NCBI GenBank assembly: GCA_000565345.1 | Contig: AQOF01000005.1 | Span: 1-64,000, forward strand | From: Salinivibrio costicola subsp. costicola ATCC 33508 = LMG 11651 | GTDB lineage: Bacteria > Pseudomonadota > Gammaproteobacteria > Enterobacterales > Vibrionaceae | Length of the DNA: 64,000 nucleotides | Direction: 5' to 3' | Shown here: positions 41,687-52,703 of the stretch, one piece after another | How positions within the stretch are numbered: position 1 is the first letter of the stretch | Layout of the letters: the number at the start of each line of letters is the position of its first letter | Position numbers and translations under genes: made by a program | The notes under the pieces: model-generated | The model's database searches: none | Told to the model about the DNA's origin: nothing | Seen by the model: the letters and a program-made list of their open reading frames with translations, nothing else

Positions 41687-42243
41687 ACACTCAAACCTTT
41701 GTGTTGATCGAGCTCGCCACGGGCTTCTAGCAGCAAATCACAGACCTCTCTCACCGCGCCAAACCCACCACCAATGTGGGTGACATGATCAGCACGCGAT
41801 TTTAGCAGTGGGTGGCCATCTGCGACGCAACAAGACAGCCCCACTTTTTCCATCACTGGCCAGTCAATCAAATCGTCACCAATATAAGCTGTGTGTGCGG
41901 GAAGTACATCACAGTGCGAACACAAATCTTGGTACGCGGCTAACTTGTCGCTTTGGCCTTGATACACATGTTTGACACCCAGTGTGCGCATTCGGTTCTC
42001 AACGATCTGAGATTGGCGGCCTGTAATGACAGCAACTTCAATCCCGGCGTTCATCAATGATTTTATGCCGTAGCCGTCGCGGGTATGGAATGCTTTGAGC
42101 TCTTCGCCTTGATTGCCCATATAGACGCGACCATCAGAAAAAACCCCATCAATATCACAGATGAGTAATTGAATGGCAGCGGCACGCTGGAATACGTCGG
42201 CGGCGATAGGGCCGTACAGCGTTTCAATTACGGTAGAAGCCAT
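41683..42243 (-). CDS. kdsC: 3-deoxy-D-manno-octulosonate 8-phosphate phosphatase KdsC
   Basis: KdsC removes phosphate from Kdo-8-P in the pathway to LPS inner core. The HAD-type motif DIDGVFSDG (about residue 31) and the later TGRQS and GDDLIDWPVM blocks are clear. It is 186 residues long, near the family norm. Its ATG shares a base with the kdsD stop and its end overlaps lptC. Intact. Confidence 0.96.
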   Translation of the reverse strand: MASTVIETLYGPIAADVFQRAAAIQLLICDIDGVFSDGRVYMGNQGEELKAFHTRDGYGIKSLMNAGIEVAVITGRQSQIVENRMRTLGVKHVYQGQSDKLAAYQDLCSHCDVLPAHTAYIGDDLIDWPVMEKVGLSCCVADGHPLLKSRADHVTHIGGGFGAVREVCDLLLEARGELDQHKGLSV

Positions 42244-43217
42244 TAGATCACTCCGGCTTTTAAAAGGTCATGCATGTTAAGGGCGCCAAGCAGCTGGCCG
42301 TCTTTGGCAACCAACAGCCCGTTAATTTTTCGCTCTTCCATGAGTTTAAGTCCTTCTGCCGCGAGCAACTCCGGCTCAATCGTCACCGGGCCTTTTGACA
42401 TCACCGAGCCAATGGTGGTGGTATGCAAATCAATTCGCATATCTAACAAGCGGCGTAAGTCACCGTCGGTAAAAATGCCGGTCAGCTGTTGATCAGCATC
42501 GACGATAGCGGTCATCCCCAAGCCCTTTTCAGACACTTCTAATAAAGCATCGCGCACGGTGGCTGTTTCGGGTACCTCGGGTAAACGCGCGCCTTGATGC
42601 ATCAAATCACTGATGCGCAGTAACAGCTTGCGTCCTAATGCACCGCCTGGGTGCGAAAGCGCAAAGTCATTCGCGGTAAAGCCCCTTGCTTGCATCAAGG
42701 CCATGGCAAGGGCATCGCCCATTACTAAGGTGGCAGTGGTGCTCGAGGTAGGCGCTAATGCCAGTGGGCAGGCTTCTTGCGGGACATGAATGTTGAGATT
42801 CACTTTTGCTAACTGCCCCATGCTAGATTGCGCATTGCCCGTCATACAGACCAACGGAATGCCCAAGCGTTTAATCACGGGTAGCAAGGTTAATATCTCA
42901 CCGGCCTCGCCGGAATTAGAGATCGCGAGCACCACATCGCCTTGGTTGATCATACCTAAATCACCATGGCTTGCTTCGCCAGGATGGACAAAAAACGCAG
43001 GCGTTCCAGTGCTGGCGAGGGTGGCGGCAATTTTTTTGCCAATATGGCCTGACTTACCCATTCCCATCACCACCACTTTGCCGGTGGCGTTCAGCATCAG
43101 CTGGCAAGCCGCTTCAAAACGATCATCAATGGCGGCTTTTAATTGTGCAATCGCGTCTTGCTCAATGTTAAGGACATCCAGCCCGGCGCGGCGAAAGTCA
43201 AAACTGTATTCACTCAT
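42243..43217 (-). CDS. kdsD: D-arabinose 5-phosphate isomerase KdsD
   Basis: KdsD converts ribulose-5-phosphate to arabinose-5-phosphate, the first committed step to Kdo. The 324-residue protein has an SIS sugar-isomerase domain (VVMGMGKSGHIGKKIAATLAST, SHGDLGM, SNSGEAGE, HPGGALGRKL) followed by two CBS domains. It sits 14 bp after yrbG and overlaps kdsC. Intact. Confidence 0.97.
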   Translation of the reverse strand: MSEYSFDFRRAGLDVLNIEQDAIAQLKAAIDDRFEAACQLMLNATGKVVVMGMGKSGHIGKKIAATLASTGTPAFFVHPGEASHGDLGMINQGDVVLAISNSGEAGEILTLLPVIKRLGIPLVCMTGNAQSSMGQLAKVNLNIHVPQEACPLALAPTSSTTATLVMGDALAMALMQARGFTANDFALSHPGGALGRKLLLRISDLMHQGARLPEVPETATVRDALLEVSEKGLGMTAIVDADQQLTGIFTDGDLRRLLDMRIDLHTTTIGSVMSKGPVTIEPELLAAEGLKLMEERKINGLLVAKDGQLLGALNMHDLLKAGVI

Positions 43218-43231
43218 TGTACTGTGTCCGT

Positions 43232-44193
43232 TTAGGCGGCAGCGTTAATAAATAGGTAACTTTGGTAACCGATATAACAAAGTAAGAAAACGGCGCCTTC
43301 GATGCGATTAATACTGCGTGATTTGCCCAACGCAAACACCAGCAACATAATAGACAGCACCAGCATAATATAATAATCACGACTCATGGCATATTCGCTG
43401 ATCGCTGAGGGGTTGAGTAACCCAGGAATGGCCATGACCGCGAGAATATTAAACACATTCGAGCCGATGATATTACCCACCGCCAAATCATCTTCACCCT
43501 TCATGACGCCGGCAATCGAAGCGGCAAGCTCAGGAAGGCTGGTGCCAATGGCGATAATGGTCAAGCCAATCACCAGATCACTCATGCCAAAATACTGAGC
43601 GATGGTAACCGCGGAGTCGACCACTTGATCCGATGACAGCAACAGTAAAGGCAAGCCGATAATAATCCATATCGCCGCTTTCAGGTTGCTAACATCATTA
43701 GGAATGTCAGACTGCTGATCGGCCAATATTGGGTCGGAATCACCTGAATCTTTACCAATTTTAATCATCATTAAAATAAAGATCACAAACAGTGTGATCA
43801 GTCCCACCCCTTCGAAAAATCCTAGATGATTATTCCAAAGCAAGGCCCCCGCGAGGACGGTGACCCCAAGCATCAGTGGCAGTTCACGGCGAATAATGGT
43901 CGACCCAATCGACAGCGGCTTGATCAGCGCGGTAAAACCAATAATAAGCGCTATGTTGGCGATATTTGAGCTAAAACGTTCCCCACTGCGGTATCGGTTT
44001 TATCGGCGAGGGCAGCGTTGGCAGATACCATCATTTCCGGTGCCGACGATCCCATGGCGAGAATCGTCATGCCGATGATTAAAGGCGAAACGCCGTAGTT
44101 TTTCGCGATTGCAGCCGCGCCAAAGACCAGTCGATCGGCACTCCATACCAGCACGATGAGTCCAACAATGAGTATGGCAACCGCTATAACCAT
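43232..44193 (-). CDS. yrbG: calcium/sodium antiporter YrbG (one frameshift)
   Basis: YrbG is an inner-membrane cation exchanger of the CaCA superfamily. Both alpha repeats are visible: GMTILAMGSSAPEMMVS near the N-terminus and GLTIIAIGTSLPELAASI in the second half, with GNVLGSN and GNIIGSNVFNI following each. The frame breaks around 43970, where TTAGGCTCA reads TTAGCTCA. Repair gives 320 residues with about ten helices. It heads the kds-lpt-rpoN cluster and is divergent from mla. Confidence 0.93.
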
Positions 44194-44452
44194 GACACCT
44201 ATCCTTTGCGTTGTGAATTTGGTTCAAATGAGGGGCAATTCTGACGGTTAAAGGGGGAAATGTGAAGCAAAAAGCCCCCATGTGAGTTATCAATTCCGGC
44301 ATTTTCCACCCACTGACTTACGGATACGATAAAGATGGTTCACCATGAAGCGGGTTGCTGTGACAGGATCATCTTGATGTTGCCGCCGTGGAACGGCCAC
44401 CGATAAACGGCCGCCTGCTCGCGATTAACGATTGCGCCACGGTTAAGGTTTG

Positions 44453-44506
44453 TATCGCAGCTAAGGCTGGTATCGTCGCCAAGGCTTATATCGCGGCTAA
44501 GGCGCG
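44453..44506. repeat. three imperfect 18-bp tandem repeats
   Basis: Copies at 44453-44470, 44471-44488 and 44489-44506 share TATCGNNGCNAAGGC and differ in the last three bases. They lie in the 490-bp gap between the divergent yrbG and mlaF. Apart from these repeats the gap shows AT-rich stretches and a TTGACA at 44539-44544, but no convincing gene. Read on the minus strand the repeats form part of a 62-codon open frame with six-residue periodicity, too weak to call as a gene. Confidence 0.7.
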
Positions 44507-44685
44507 TCACAGGGCAAGGGGCGCACATTGACCTCGTCTTGACATATAAACCGTTTGTTGGCTGCTATTATCAGGGGTGGGTCACGTCCTGCTTGGCCCG
44601 ATACGCAGGCTGGCTTGTGTTAGGCGGGGTGACACCTTATTATCAGCCACTTCATTTTGTTCCTTTCCAACCATGAGATGCGGCC

Positions 44686-45486
44686 ATGGCAGCAAAGAGC
44701 CTGATAGATATCAATGGGATGACATTCTCACGGGGTGACCGATGCATTTTTGATCATGTCGACTTGCAGGTACCACGTGGGCAAATCACCGCGATTATGG
44801 GGCCCTCAGGTATCGGTAAAACCACGTTACTACGCTTGATCGCCGGCCAGCTAAAGCCAGACGCCGGTGATATTATTTTTGATGGCCACTCCATTCCCTC
44901 GCTAGGGCGTCGCCAATTATTCGATGTCCGCCAGCGCATGAGTATGCTCTTCCAATCAGGCGCCCTGTTTACCGATATGTCGGTATTCGATAATGTTGCC
45001 TTCCCGCTGCGCGAACACACAGACTTGGATGAATCCATGATTCATACCATTGTAATGCTAAAGCTTGAGGCGGTGGGATTAAGAGGGGCTGCCGCATTAA
45101 TGCCCAGCGATCTCTCAGGCGGTATGGCCCGTCGAGCGGCTCTGGCCCGTTCAATTGCCCTTGATCCTGAGCTCATTTTGTTTGATGAACCCTTTGTAGG
45201 ACAAGATCCCATTACCATGGGCGTGCTGGTGACCTTGATTCGTCAACTCAACCAAGCACTAGGACTAACGTGTGTGGTCGTTTCACATGACGTGCCTGAA
45301 GTGATGAGCATTGCCGATAAAGTGTATCTTTTGGCCGATAGCCGTATTATCGCCAGTGGATCGCCGCAATCGTTGCGAGATAATCCAGACCCTTGGGTGC
45401 AGCAGTTTTTAGAAGGGCATGCCGATGGACCCGTGCCATTTCGTTATCCCGCGGGTGAGTTAAAGCAGGAGATTTTCGGTGATTAA
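44686..45486 (+). CDS. mlaF: phospholipid ABC transporter ATPase MlaF
   Basis: MlaF is the ATPase of the MlaFEDB complex that maintains outer-membrane lipid asymmetry. The 266-residue protein has Walker A ([12 protein letters not shown]), the signature [14 protein letters not shown] and Walker B ([13 protein letters not shown]). It opens the mlaFEDCB-ibaG-murA operon; its end overlaps the mlaE start by eight bases. Intact. Confidence 0.97.
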   Translation: MAAKSLIDINGMTFSRGDRCIFDHVDLQVPRGQITAIMGPSGIGKTTLLRLIAGQLKPDAGDIIFDGHSIPSLGRRQLFDVRQRMSMLFQSGALFTDMSVFDNVAFPLREHTDLDESMIHTIVMLKLEAVGLRGAAALMPSDLSGGMARRAALARSIALDPELILFDEPFVGQDPITMGVLVTLIRQLNQALGLTCVVVSHDVPEVMSIADKVYLLADSRIIASGSPQSLRDNPDPWVQQFLEGHADGPVPFRYPAGELKQEIFGD

Positions 45487-46261
45487 AACACAAATCGCGG
45501 ACATGGGTCGTCGAACCATGCGTGTGGCTGAGTCAATGGGCCGCGCCACCTTTGTGATGACCGGTGCGCTGGTGGGGCGTCCTCAACCGAGTAAAACCTT
45601 CCCACTGCTTATTCAACAACTCTATTCTGTCGGAGTACGCTCACTCGCGATCATTATTGTCTCCGGGTTATTTATCGGCATGGTATTAAGCCTGCAAGGG
45701 TATTTAGTCTTGTCGGACTTTGGTGCCGAGACCAGCCTTGGGCAAATGGTTGCTTTATCGTTACTGCGCGAGCTTGGCCCTGTGGTCACAGCGCTGCTAT
45801 TTGCTGGGCGGGCGGGATCCGCGCTGACCGCTGAAATTGGCTTGATGAAAGCCACCGAGCAGCTATCGAGTTTAGAAATGATGGCGGTTGATCCGCTGCG
45901 TCGTGTTATTGCGCCCCGGTTTTGGGCCGGCGTCATCGCCATGCCCTTACTGGCGGTGATCTTTATGCTGGTCGGGATTTGGGGCGGCGAGCTGGTCGGG
46001 GTAGACTGGAAAGGCATTGATCATGGCAGCTTTTGGTCGGTGATGCAGGCATCGGTCGACCTTGGCTACGATGTGGGTAACGCGCTGATCAAAAGCCTCG
46101 TTTTTGCTATCGCCGTGACCTGGATTGCACTTTTTAACGGTTATGATGCCACGCCAACCTCGGAAGGGATCAGCCGCGCGACCACACGTACTGTGGTACA
46201 TTCATCGCTGGCCGTACTCGGCCTAGACTTTGTCCTTACTGCACTCATGTTTGGGAATTAA
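45479..46261 (+). CDS. mlaE: phospholipid ABC transporter permease MlaE
   Basis: MlaE is the membrane permease of the Mla complex. The 260-residue protein has about five to six hydrophobic helices and the family block [25 protein letters not shown] (in two adjoining parts). It starts at GTG 45479, inside mlaF; that start preserves the family N-terminus. Intact. Confidence 0.95.
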   Translation: MIKTQIADMGRRTMRVAESMGRATFVMTGALVGRPQPSKTFPLLIQQLYSVGVRSLAIIIVSGLFIGMVLSLQGYLVLSDFGAETSLGQMVALSLLRELGPVVTALLFAGRAGSALTAEIGLMKATEQLSSLEMMAVDPLRRVIAPRFWAGVIAMPLLAVIFMLVGIWGGELVGVDWKGIDHGSFWSVMQASVDLGYDVGNALIKSLVFAIAVTWIALFNGYDATPTSEGISRATTRTVVHSSLAVLGLDFVLTALMFGN

Positions 46262-46263
46262 TC

Positions 46264-46742
46264 ATGCAACAGAGTCGTAAAACAGAATTTTGGGTAGCTG
46301 CTTTGTGATCGCAGGGATTGCAGCGCTATTAGCCCTTGCGTTTCAAGTCGCCGATGTTCAGCGTTGGGGGCGGGCAGACACCTACACCCTCACCGCTGAG
46401 TTTGACAATATTGGTGGGTTAAAAGTGCGCTCCCCTGTCAAAGTGGGGGGCGTTACTGTTGGCCAGGTAACGGATATTTCGCTCAATCCAGACACCTATG
46501 TCCCACAAGTGACACTGCAAATCAGTGAAGAAGCGGGACGTTTCCCGGAATCGAGCTCGGCGTCGATCTACACTGCAGGGCTGCTGGGCGAGCAATATAT
46601 CGGTATTACCCCAGGGTTTGTCGATGAAGCGCTCGGCATTGGCTATTTAGAGGCGGGAGAAAAAATCCAAGACACCAAGTCGGCCCTTGTCTTAGAAGAT
46701 TTGATTGGTCAGTTCCTCTACAGCATGGGTGACAAGGAGTAA
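46264..46742 (+). CDS. mlaD: MCE-domain lipid-binding protein MlaD (one frameshift)
   Basis: MlaD forms a membrane-anchored hexameric ring that passes phospholipid through the Mla system. It has an N-terminal transmembrane helix and an MCE domain (FDNIGGLKVRSPVKVGGVTVGQV). The ATG at 46264 encodes MQQSRKTEFWV; the frame then breaks near 46293, where GTAGGCTGC reads GTAGCTGC. Repair gives WVGCFVIAGIAAL and 159 residues. It is 2 bp after mlaE and 5 bp before mlaC. Confidence 0.95.
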
Positions 46743-46747
46743 ATGGC

Positions 46748-47422
46748 ATGAGAAAGACACTTATCGCATTTGGCTCGGCGCTGAGCTTAATGTTAGTCAG
46801 CCTTGGACAGGCGGTACAGGCCAGTGAGCCGGTCGACCAATCCAACCCGTATCAGCTGATTGAACAAGTCGCAGAGAATACGTTTTCGCGCATACGCAAA
46901 GATCGCACCTTGCTCCGCGCTGATCCCGATTTATTACGTGATGTCGTCAAAGACGAACTCCTACCTTATATCCATACGCGCTATGCGGCGTCGCTGATAT
47001 TAGGCGCCCAGTATTATCGCAAGGCAACGCCTGAACAGCGCGATGCATTTACCGAGGCCTTCACCGAGTACATGATTGCCTCCTATGCACAGATTTTACT
47101 CGAATATGACGACCAAACCATTGAGGTTCAAAAGGATAAACCGATTGATCCGAATGATAAAATTGTCAAAGTTCGTGTCGATATGACTGACGCATCACGT
47201 CCGCCTATTCGTATGGATTTTAGCTTACGTAAAAATACGCGGACAGGAAATTGGCAAGCGTATGACGTGACGGCTGAAGGGGTCAGTATGATCCAATCGA
47301 AGCAGTCTGAGTGGAAGACACCACTGCGTCGTGATGGTATTGATGCCGTGGTCGAACAATTAAAAGAGATCGCTAAGCGGCCCATCCGTCGTGAAGATAA
47401 GCAAAAACAGGATGCATCATGA
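46748..47422 (+). CDS. mlaC: periplasmic phospholipid-binding protein MlaC
   Basis: MlaC shuttles phospholipids between the outer-membrane MlaA complex and MlaFEDB. The 224-residue protein starts with a signal peptide (MRKTLIAFGSALSLMLVSLG, cleavage near VQASEP). The mature domain holds YRKATPEQRDAFTEAFTEYM, a family hallmark. It overlaps mlaB by four bases (ATGA). Intact. Confidence 0.96.
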   Translation: MRKTLIAFGSALSLMLVSLGQAVQASEPVDQSNPYQLIEQVAENTFSRIRKDRTLLRADPDLLRDVVKDELLPYIHTRYAASLILGAQYYRKATPEQRDAFTEAFTEYMIASYAQILLEYDDQTIEVQKDKPIDPNDKIVKVRVDMTDASRPPIRMDFSLRKNTRTGNWQAYDVTAEGVSMIQSKQSEWKTPLRRDGIDAVVEQLKEIAKRPIRREDKQKQDAS

Positions 47423-47733
47423 GCGTCAACTTGACGGCTGGCAGCGAGCAGCACTATCACTTGTCAGGACGGCTTGATCGTGACACAGTGCCTGCCTTTT
47501 GGCGTCAGCGTCACCAATGGATCCCAACCGATAACGCCTTAACGTTAGACTTAAGTGCGTTATCACGTGTGGATTCAGCAGGAATGGCGATGTTGCTCCA
47601 CCTTGATCGTACGCTGCGTCATCAAGGACAGCAGGTACGGTATCAAGGGATGCCTGAACAGCTAAAACTATTGTTAACGCTGAGTAATTTAGACACATTT
47701 TTTGACGATGCGGAGCATCAACAAGGAGTTTAA
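47419..47733 (+). CDS. mlaB: STAS-domain protein MlaB
   Basis: MlaB is the cytoplasmic STAS subunit that supports MlaF activity. The 104-residue protein shows the STAS core: [20 protein letters not shown] with the conserved Ser/Ala-Gly loop. Its start overlaps the mlaC stop (ATGA) and it ends two bases before ibaG. Intact. Confidence 0.93.
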   Translation: MSVNLTAGSEQHYHLSGRLDRDTVPAFWRQRHQWIPTDNALTLDLSALSRVDSAGMAMLLHLDRTLRHQGQQVRYQGMPEQLKLLLTLSNLDTFFDDAEHQQGV

Positions 47734-47735
47734 AC

Positions 47736-48005
47736 GTGGAAGCAAGCGACGTTAAAGCCATTTTAGAGGCCGCTTTTTCAGAACAGGCTCAGTCAGTGGA
47801 CGAGCTGCATGTGAAAGGTGATGGCAGCCACTTTGAGGTCATCGCTGTTGCAGAGATGTTTGACGGTATGTCACGCGTAAAAAAGCAACAAACGATCTAT
47901 GGTCCGTTAACGGATCACATTGCGCGTAATGATATTCATGCGGTCAGCATTAAAGCGATGACACCGGCTGAGTGGGCACGCGATAAAAAGCTGATGCAGT
48001 TGTAA
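47736..48005 (+). CDS. ibaG: BolA-family protein IbaG (YrbA)
   Basis: IbaG is a BolA-type protein that works with monothiol glutaredoxins in iron-sulfur handling and acid response. The 89-residue product has the BolA core ([20 protein letters not shown], then [12 protein letters not shown]). It starts at the GTG 47736; GGAG lies upstream. Its place between mlaB and murA is conserved. Intact. Confidence 0.94.
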   Translation: MEASDVKAILEAAFSEQAQSVDELHVKGDGSHFEVIAVAEMFDGMSRVKKQQTIYGPLTDHIARNDIHAVSIKAMTPAEWARDKKLMQL

Positions 48006-49303
<1,298 letters not shown>

Positions 49304-49324
49304 TTGGCCTTCATGCCTTAACAC

Positions 49325-49359
49325 AAAAAACGCCAGCCCTCACAGGCTGGCGTTTTTTT
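49325..49359 (+). terminator. terminator after murA
   Basis: A stem of CGCCAGCC with GGCTGGCG (loop of 6), flanked by A6 and T7, lies between the convergent murA and degS and may act in both directions. Confidence 0.9.
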
Positions 49360-49387
49360 ATGGGCGCGCATTTTCGCTATGCGTTGG

Positions 49388-50458
49388 CTAACGCTGCTGG
49401 CGTTCATCGCCCACTTTGACCGGCAAGGTCAGGGTTTCACCGTCTCTGATCAGCGTAATGTTAAGTGTTGAGCCAGGACGTGTATCGGTCACCATATCCA
49501 TCGCACCGCGTGCACCGCGCACCGGCTTGTCATTAATTTGAATAATCAAATCTTGAGGCTGAATCCCCGCTTTTTCTGCAGGTCCGTCTTTATCAAGCCC
49601 AGCGACCATGACCCCACGTTGCTGCTCGGCATCTAATAATCGGGCCATCACCGGGTTTACATCACGGCCATCAATACCAATATAACCGCGGATCACTCGG
49701 CCATCGGCAATCAGTTTATTCATGATTTTTGCGGTTAAACGGTAAGGGATCGCAAAGGAAATGCCATAGGTTTCAAGGTCGGTTGCTTGTTGAAAAGAGG
49801 CGGTATTGATGCCGACGAGCTCACCGCGACTGTTTACCAGCGCCCCGCCAGAGTTCCCTCTGTTAATGGCCGCATCGGTTTGGAGAAAATCCTGGCGACC
49901 ATAAAAGCTCATCCCGGTCCGGCCGGTAGCGGAAATGATGCCATAGGTGGTGGTTTGCCCTAAATTATACGGATTGCCGATGGCGAGCACGGTATCGCCC
50001 ACCGTGGGTTGATAGTTTTGATTGACCGGGATCACGGGGAGATTTTCGGCTTGAATTTTGAGCACGGCTAAATCCGTACGCTGGTCTTTACCCACCATCT
50101 GTGCCGTGAAAATGCGCCCATCTTGCAAGGCGACGATCACTTGGTCGGCTTCGGCGACAACATGATAGTTGGTGACGATATAGCCTTTAGCGCTCATGAG
50201 CACCCCAGAGCCTAACCCTTGGGTATTAAGCTCTAATTTATCGTTACCGGTATAATTACGGGTGTAGATATTGACGACCGCCGGTGAGGCGCGCTTGACC
50301 GCATAGCTAAATGACACCAGTTCTGCCGTGTCTTGGCTGTCGCTTTCAATAAAAGACAGTTCGGATAACACGCCCGAGCGCAAATCAGGCACCGCGACTA
50401 ATAGCAAGGCAGCCGTGACTAGGCCAATAACCACGGAACGAACAAGTAAAGCCAGCAT
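49388..50458 (-). CDS. degS: site-1 serine protease DegS
   Basis: DegS is the membrane-anchored periplasmic protease that starts the sigma-E response by cutting RseA when misfolded porins bind its PDZ domain. It has one N-terminal membrane segment, the trypsin-fold triad His (NYHVV), Asp (RTDLAVL) and Ser (GNSGGALV), and a single PDZ domain at the C-terminus. The start at 50458 gives 356 residues, as in E. coli (355). Earlier in-frame ATG/TTG starts at 50470 and beyond are possible. Intact. Confidence 0.94.
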   Translation of the reverse strand: MLALLVRSVVIGLVTAALLLVAVPDLRSGVLSELSFIESDSQDTAELVSFSYAVKRASPAVVNIYTRNYTGNDKLELNTQGLGSGVLMSAKGYIVTNYHVVAEADQVIVALQDGRIFTAQMVGKDQRTDLAVLKIQAENLPVIPVNQNYQPTVGDTVLAIGNPYNLGQTTTYGIISATGRTGMSFYGRQDFLQTDAAINRGNSGGALVNSRGELVGINTASFQQATDLETYGISFAIPYRLTAKIMNKLIADGRVIRGYIGIDGRDVNPVMARLLDAEQQRGVMVAGLDKDGPAEKAGIQPQDLIIQINDKPVRGARGAMDMVTDTRPGSTLNITLIRDGETLTLPVKVGDERQQR

Positions 50459-50621
50459 AAACAATGCCATCCTCAAGCAAAACAAAGCGAAGCTAGAGAA
50501 TAGCATTGTGAGGTCGGGTTGTGGAAATCATCACCGTCCTGGGCGGATAAAAAACTATGAGCCAATAAAAATGCCTGCCGACGTGGCAGGCATCAATATT
50601 AAGGTGTGAATAGACGCCGGT

Positions 50622-51989
50622 TTATCGAATCACGAGATAAAGCGAGCTGTTATCACGCACAATATTAAGGGCGAGCACACCCGGTTTATCCTCGAGCAGC
50701 TTGCGCAGATCGCCCAAGCTCTCTACTTTGTGTCGATTGACGCCAATAATGACATCGCCCGCGCGTAGTCCATATCGAGCGGCAAGCGAGCCTTCTTCAA
50801 TCGTGGCAACTTCGACACCTGCTGGTTTCGCATCATGGTTTTTCAACTCTGCGCCAGCCAAAGCTTTGTGCAGGTTATCCGCTTTGGTTTGCGTTTGAGC
50901 CGCTTCTTTAAGGGTTGTTTCCACCTCGAGGGTTTCACCGTCACGGATCACGCCGAGCGCAACGGTTTTACCTGCCCCTAACGTCGCAATTTTGGCGCGT
51001 AACTCACTAAAGCTGCGAATACTCTTACCGTTGACAGAGACAATAATGTCACCGGCTTTGAGCCCGGCATCGTCAGCGGCAGAGTCAGGCATTACCTGAC
51101 TAACAAAGGCGCCGTGCTGGGTGGCGAGCCCAAAGGCATCGGCTAACTCGGCGGTCAATTCCCGGCCAGTCACGCCAAGCATGCCGCGTCGTACCGAGCC
51201 ATATTCGATGATTTGGTCGACCAAGCTTTTCGCCATATTCACCGGTATCGCAAAGCCAATCCCGACATTGCCGCCGTTCGGGCCCAAAATCGCGGTGTTG
51301 ATCCCCATCAGTTCACCATTGAGATTGACCAGCGCGCCGCCGGAGTTGCCACTGTTGATCGCCGCATCGGTTTGAATAAAGTTCTCGAAGTTTTCTAAGT
51401 TCAAACCACTGCGCCCCAGTGCTGAGATGATCCCCGAGGTGACAGTTTGTCCGAGCCCGAATGGGTTACCAATCGCAACGGCAAAGTCACCAACACGTAA
51501 ACGATCCGAATCAGCGAGTGGAATTTGCGTCAGATCTTTCGCATCTTCATCGAGCTGCAACAAGGCAATATCAGACATTTCGTCGCTGCCGATCAGGGTC
51601 GCATCGTATTCGCGGCCATCTTTGAGTTGGACACGGATCTCATCCGCATCATCAATCACATGATGGTTGGTCACGATATAACCTTTATCGGCATCAATAA
51701 TCACCCCCGATCCCAAACCACGAAAAGGGCGCTCTTGGACTTGCTCAGACGGAACATTGGGACCAAAGAAAAACCGAAATGCATCAGGAATACGTTGCTT
51801 AGACACCTTATTGCCTTCCACCGCAATACTGACCACGGCTGGTGAGACTTTTTCCAACATTGGCGCCAAACTGGGCATGGCTTCACCGCTTACCGCTTGA
51901 GGCAAGGCGGCATAGCTTGGTAGAGGAGAAAGGGCCGCGCCAAGAGTTAGCGCGGCGACGCTAATTGCGAGTAAAGACTTTTTCATCAT
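50622..51989 (-). CDS. degQ: periplasmic serine endoprotease DegQ/DegP family
   Basis: This HtrA protease degrades or refolds damaged envelope proteins. The 455-residue precursor has a signal peptide (MKKSLLAISVAALTLGAA, cleavage near SYA), the triad His (NHHVIDD), Asp (MSDIALL) and Ser (GNSGGALV), and two PDZ domains (about 270-350 and 375-455). Location next to degS favours DegQ over DegP. Two adjacent ATGs begin it. It is 160 bp upstream of degS. Intact. Confidence 0.94.
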   Translation of the reverse strand: MMKKSLLAISVAALTLGAALSPLPSYAALPQAVSGEAMPSLAPMLEKVSPAVVSIAVEGNKVSKQRIPDAFRFFFGPNVPSEQVQERPFRGLGSGVIIDADKGYIVTNHHVIDDADEIRVQLKDGREYDATLIGSDEMSDIALLQLDEDAKDLTQIPLADSDRLRVGDFAVAIGNPFGLGQTVTSGIISALGRSGLNLENFENFIQTDAAINSGNSGGALVNLNGELMGINTAILGPNGGNVGIGFAIPVNMAKSLVDQIIEYGSVRRGMLGVTGRELTAELADAFGLATQHGAFVSQVMPDSAADDAGLKAGDIIVSVNGKSIRSFSELRAKIATLGAGKTVALGVIRDGETLEVETTLKEAAQTQTKADNLHKALAGAELKNHDAKPAGVEVATIEEGSLAARYGLRAGDVIIGVNRHKVESLGDLRKLLEDKPGVLALNIVRDNSSLYLVIR

Positions 51990-52055
51990 GGGTTAACTCC
52001 AATTGTCGACGTACCAATAGAGAGTGGGGACAATCTGAAAAAGTTCAATCCTCGA

Positions 52056-52460
52056 TCAGCTGGCGCGGGGGCTATCGTCGCTTTTTAACAAGCCCGAGGC
52101 GCTGCCAGAATAGTCACGAGGTGGATGACTGGCGGTATCTACTTCCAGGTTGGTGATTTTCCCTAGACGCTTGGCAAAGGGGTTATCTTGGTCGGGCAAG
52201 TCAGGCATCAGATCCGACGATGTCTTGGCCATATGTTGATAGAGCTTATTGTAGTCTTTCGATAAGGTATCAAGCAGTTCAGCACTTTGCGCAAAGTGAT
52301 CCACCAACTCTTGGCGGTATTGCTCGAGCTCGTAACGTGACTTTTCTAGCTCCCTTTTCATATTTTTTTGTTGTTTGAGATCGCGCGTGGTCATACGGGC
52401 AATAAAAAAGCCCACCGCGATACCGATGACGAGAAAGATCAGGCTATTAATCCAGGCCAT
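52056..52460 (-). CDS. zapG: cell-division/envelope protein ZapG (YhcB)
   Basis: ZapG is a small inner-membrane protein with an N-terminal helix (MAWINSLIFLVIGIAVGFFI) followed by a coiled coil rich in Lys, Glu and Gln, and a disordered C-terminal tail. It links cell division and envelope synthesis in E. coli. The start at 52460 is preceded by a strong AAGGAG. The product is 134 residues. It is divergent from zapE, the usual arrangement. Intact. Confidence 0.93.
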   Translation of the reverse strand: MAWINSLIFLVIGIAVGFFIARMTTRDLKQQKNMKRELEKSRYELEQYRQELVDHFAQSAELLDTLSKDYNKLYQHMAKTSSDLMPDLPDQDNPFAKRLGKITNLEVDTASHPPRDYSGSASGLLKSDDSPRAS

Positions 52461-52703
52461 AACTGCTCCTTGTGCTCTCACATTGACTGAACACCCTGGG
52501 TATCCGGGAGTCAGTCAGGGCAAGCGACATCACTTGCCTACGTATAATAATATCGTACATTTGCTGGTGGCTTAGCAAGATGAAACGTGTGTTCACTATA
52601 CATGCCAGATCGCGAACGTGGTACTCCTATACGCGCGTATTTCTCTTTCTCGCTCGCGTGTTACTATGAAAACGATGGCGATAACCAACGAGGCTTTCAA
52701 GGA

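Noticed and set aside
44340..44528. 62-codon minus-strand frame in the yrbG-mlaF gap as a gene
   Set aside because: There is no ribosome site, no recognisable family and the content is explained by the 18-bp repeats.
44539..44571. TTGACA and TATTAT before mlaF as a sigma-70 promoter
   Set aside because: The spacer is 21 bp, too long for a standard promoter.
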